Positions 61,439 through 64,000 of a stretch of 64,000 nt of DNA are shown one piece after another. Numbering within the stretch: position 1 is the stretch's first letter; each line of letters begins with the position of its first letter. The notes below the pieces were generated by a model. The model saw nothing but the letters and a program-made list of their open reading frames with translations. It did no database searches and had not been told where the DNA came from. The translations under genes and the position numbers were made by a program. The stretch covers positions 4,842,501-4,906,500 of the forward strand of contig NZ_JAPEMI010000001.1 in NCBI RefSeq assembly GCF_026342835.1, given 5' to 3'. The stretch comes from Streptomyces sp. NBC_00154 (GTDB lineage: Bacteria > Actinomycetota > Actinomycetes > Streptomycetales > Streptomycetaceae).

Positions 61439-63130
61439 ATGGCACGACGCACCCGGGTGCTCAGTGCGCTCGCACTGGCTGCCGCGGCCGCGCTCGTTCC
61501 CGTGCAGGCCACTGCTCAGCAAGCCGCGCAGGCGACCGGACAGGAGCCCGGACATCGGGCCGCCGCACCACCGGGCACCCCGTGCGCCGCGCCTGTGAAG
61601 CCCGCTTCGCAGATGGCCGTCGAGTCCTGTGACAGCCCTGAGCGGATCATCGAGAAGGCCGCGAACATCGTCCCCACCCCCGGTCAACTCGCCTGGCAGC
61701 AGCGGGAAGTCACCGCCTTCACCCACTTCGGCATGAACACCTTCACGGGCCGCGAATGGGGATCGGGCACCGAGGACGAAAAGCTCTTCGCCCCGAAGAG
61801 CATCGACGCCGACCAGTGGATGCGTGCCTACAAGGCGGCCGGTGCCGAGCAGGTCATGCTCACCGCCAAGCACCACGACGGGTTCGTCCTGTACCCGTCC
61901 CGCTACACCGACCACTCGGTCGAACTCAGCCCCGGCAGCCCCGATGTCGTCGGCGCCTACGTGAAGGCCGCCCGCAAGGCGGGCCTGAAGGTCGGCCTCT
62001 ATCTCTCGCCCTCCGACGGCGCCGAACTCCCGCACGCCTGGCACGCCCAGTGGGTCGAGTCGATCCGAAAGAAGCAGGCGGAGGGCAAGCCACTGAGCCT
62101 GCCGGAACAGATGGCGCTGGAGGACGGCGACCGGGCACCCGCGGGCGAGGGCAGGTTCGGCAACGGCAGCGCCGTCACCGAGCGCACCATCCCCACCCTC
62201 GTCCCCGGGGACGACCGCGCCGCGGCAGTCAAGCGTCACAAGCTCCCCACCTTCACGGTGATGGCCGACGACTACGACGCGTACTACCTCAACCAGCTCT
62301 ACGAAATCTTCACCCAGTACGGGCCGATCGAGGAGCTCTGGCTGGACGGCGCCAACCCCTGGTCCGGCTCCGGCATCACCCAGAAGTACAACGTCAAGCA
62401 GTGGTTCGACATGGTCAAGGCGCTGTCGCCGAACACCGTCGTCTTCCAGGGCCCGCAGGGTGTGCGCTGGGTCGGGAACGAGGGCGGCACCGCCCGTGAG
62501 ACCGAGTGGAGCGTCACCCCGCACGCCACCGACCCGTGGACCGGACTCGGTAGCCTGCCCGACGACTCGACCGACGCCGACATCGGCTCCCGCGCCAGGA
62601 TCCTCGACCCGACGACCAAGTACCTGCAGTGGTACCCGGCCGAGGCGGACGTCTCCATCCGGCCCGGCTGGTTCTACCACCCGGAGCAACAGCCCAAGTC
62701 TCCGGCGCAGTTGATGAACCTGTACGAGAAGAGCGTCGGCCGGAACGCCGCACTGCTGCTGAACGTGCCGCCCAACCGGGACGGCCGGATCGCCGACGCG
62801 GACGTCGCGTCACTGACGGCCTTCGGCAAGGCGGTACGCAGCACCTACGGCACCGATGTGCGGCGCACGCAGGCTCCTGGGCCGTACACCTTCGACCGGG
62901 TCGCCGTCCGCGAGGACATCCGGCACGGGCAGCGGGTCGAGAAGTTCGCCGTGGAGGCCAGGATCGACGGCAGCTGGCAGCGGATCGCCGAGGGCACCAC
63001 CATCGGCAACCGGCGCATCCTGCCGCTCGCCTCGCCCGTCACCGCGACGGCGGTACGGGTCGAGGTCCTGGAGTCCCGGGCCGCACCGCACCTCGGGGCG
63101 ACCACGCTGCACCTGAGTTCGACCGGATGA
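61439..63130 (+). CDS. Secreted alpha-L-fucosidase (GH29)
   Basis: 563 residues with a Sec signal ending near VQATAQQ. GH29 features: FTHFGMNTFTGREWG, KHHDGFVLYPSRYTDHSV, VGLYLSPSDGAELPH, the nucleophile Asp303 in LWLDGANPW, and YPAEADVSIRPGWFYH. The C-terminal ~100 residues form a beta-sandwich (VEKFAVEARIDGSWQRIAEG). The enzyme would release fucose from plant or animal glycans outside the cell. No fucose transport genes are in the window. Confidence 0.9.
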   Translation: MARRTRVLSALALAAAAALVPVQATAQQAAQATGQEPGHRAAAPPGTPCAAPVKPASQMAVESCDSPERIIEKAANIVPTPGQLAWQQREVTAFTHFGMNTFTGREWGSGTEDEKLFAPKSIDADQWMRAYKAAGAEQVMLTAKHHDGFVLYPSRYTDHSVELSPGSPDVVGAYVKAARKAGLKVGLYLSPSDGAELPHAWHAQWVESIRKKQAEGKPLSLPEQMALEDGDRAPAGEGRFGNGSAVTERTIPTLVPGDDRAAAVKRHKLPTFTVMADDYDAYYLNQLYEIFTQYGPIEELWLDGANPWSGSGITQKYNVKQWFDMVKALSPNTVVFQGPQGVRWVGNEGGTARETEWSVTPHATDPWTGLGSLPDDSTDADIGSRARILDPTTKYLQWYPAEADVSIRPGWFYHPEQQPKSPAQLMNLYEKSVGRNAALLLNVPPNRDGRIADADVASLTAFGKAVRSTYGTDVRRTQAPGPYTFDRVAVREDIRHGQRVEKFAVEARIDGSWQRIAEGTTIGNRRILPLASPVTATAVRVEVLESRAAPHLGATTLHLSSTG

Positions 63131-63152
63131 GCCGTCGGCCGGGGGATCGGGG

Positions 63153-63359
63153 TCACCCCCGGTCGAGATAGGCCAGCACCGCAAGAACGCGGCGGTTGTC
63201 GTCGTCGGACGGCGGCAGGCCGAGCTTCCCGAAGATATTCGAGGCGTGCTTGGCCACCGCCCGCTCCGTGATCACCATCTTCGAGGCGATCGCCGCGTTC
63301 GAACGGCCCTGGGCCATCAGTTCCATGACCTCCAGCTCGCGCGGCGTCAGACCACCCAT
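63153..63359 (-). pseudogene. LuxR-type response-regulator gene reduced to its HTH domain
   Basis: From ATG 63359 the product is a complete LuxR HTH (LTPRELEVMELMAQGRSNAA ... ITERAVAKHASNIFGKLGL) ending PPSDDDNRRVLAVLAYLDRG. This is the typical C-terminus of NarL-type response regulators. Residues upstream in the same frame (SRLTAGWDCPGTAACQEGA) do not resemble a receiver domain or linker, and the frame soon runs antisense to a TnpB-like gene. The 5' two-thirds of the gene appears lost, probably through the neighbouring insertion. Confidence 0.65.
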
Positions 63360-63614
63360 CGCCCCCTCCTGGCAGGCCGCGGTCCCAGGACAGTCCCACC
63401 CGGCGGTCAGGCGCGACGCCAGCCGTTTCGCCACCCGGGAGGGGTTGCGAGCTGCTGTCGGGTTTACTGCATTGAAGTGAGTGATGGTGAGCGGGAGTGA
63501 GTCCTGTGGGTGGGTTTGTGGGGGTGGGAACGGGAGTTCTGGGGCCGAATGGGTGACCTTGGCGGTTGCGGCTCGTTGGGCTGGGTGGCAGGGGTGCGGC
63601 CTTGAGGGGGTGAT

Positions 63615-64000
63615 GTGGTGGGTGGTGTGCGGGAGCTGGCGGCCTCGTTCGTGGTGCCCGGGCCTTGCGGGGTGGCGGTCCGGGACCGCCTCAAACACCT
63701 GACCGCCCAGGACGAGAGGGTGCTGCGGGCGGTCGGTGAGCATCAGGGTGCGCTTGCTTCCCGGGATCTCAAGGCCCGCTGTGCGGATGGTCTGGAGCAC
63801 GGTGCTCAGACGTGGGCTGCGCGTAAGCGGGACCTGACGAAGGAGTCGTCGTCGCGGATCGCGGGTGCGATCACGAAGGCCACGCACGATCAGTGGGCGC
63901 TCGCACGCCGCTGCCAGGCCGCGCACGTCCAGAACCTGGCAGCCGGGATCAAGACGCTGCGGCACCGCCTGTCCCTCCCACTCGGGGAGCCCGGAACGAA
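63615..64000 (+). mobile_element. TnpB-like (IS200/IS605-group) transposase gene, 5' part
   Basis: An open frame runs from GTG 63615 (or 63618) to the window end. It gives ~128 residues including ELAASFVVPGPCGVAVRDRL, LASRDLKARCADGLEHGAQT and ITKATHDQWALARRCQA. It resembles my memory of the N-terminal region of actinobacterial IS200/IS605 TnpB-related proteins. The catalytic RuvC part lies past the edge. Codon use is visibly less biased to C/G at third positions than in neighbours (GGT, GAT, GCT common), consistent with recent arrival. Confidence 0.6.

Noticed and set aside
63360..63965. Upstream extension of the LuxR HTH frame as a 270-residue protein
   Set aside because: The extension has no receiver-domain features and runs antisense to the TnpB-like gene. 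Better explained as a truncated gene.

Overview
The window is high-GC actinobacterial DNA, almost certainly from a Streptomyces chromosome. The signs are very high third-position GC, frequent GTG starts and GGAGG-type ribosome binding sites, MalR-type CTTGCAAG sites, an AfsR-like BTAD/NB-ARC regulator, a glnA2/glnE pair, and a malR-malEFG-aglA locus next to secreted amylolytic enzymes. Gene order resembles the core region of other streptomycetes as I remember it; no alignment was run. No rRNA, tRNA or CRISPR array was seen.

Left part (1-15 kb). An iron-acquisition module (efeO, efeB) and a heme oxygenase each lie downstream of an iron-box-like sequence of the DmdR/IdeR type. Then come a PhzF-like enzyme, methionine aminopeptidase, an MFS exporter, NADPH:F420 reductase, a site-2-type membrane protease, a 1181-residue AfsR-like regulator and a DrrAB-type ABC exporter.

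Middle (15-34 kb). panB is followed by a DHA2 exporter with a perfect operator palindrome and its probable TetR repressor, a membrane-tethered EEP-family protein, another MFS exporter and nadE. A probable copper-handling island follows: multicopper oxidase, DUF6153, CBS, DUF305 and DUF3105 proteins, with a CsoR-like site. Next are glnA2, a structured leader upstream of a PrmC-like methyltransferase, a frameshifted remnant of a pyridoxamine-phosphate-oxidase-like gene, and glnE.

Maltodextrin region (34-50 kb). malR diverges from malE-malF-malG-aglA. A second LacI regulator is translationally coupled to aglA. Then come a secreted alpha-amylase with a starch-binding domain and a 1770-residue amylase-pullulanase. 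The secreted enzymes would cut starch, pullulan and glycogen to maltodextrins. MalEFG imports them (the ATPase, probably MsiK, is not here) and AglA releases glucose. MalR-like palindromes lie in front of malE and the amylase gene. A long imperfect inverted repeat of unknown origin separates the two secreted enzymes.

Right part (50-64 kb). This holds an NB-ARC regulator without a DNA-binding domain and a tautomerase. A compact set follows: a ferritin-like (probably diiron) protein, a PDR-type FMN/2Fe-2S reductase, and a TetR regulator. Beyond it are a small secreted repeat protein, a large membrane protein, a lipoprotein, a DUF1996 protein, a divergent AhpD-like/MarR pair sharing an operator, and a secreted alpha-L-fucosidase. 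At the right edge a LuxR-type gene reduced to its helix-turn-helix lies beside the start of a TnpB-like transposase gene.
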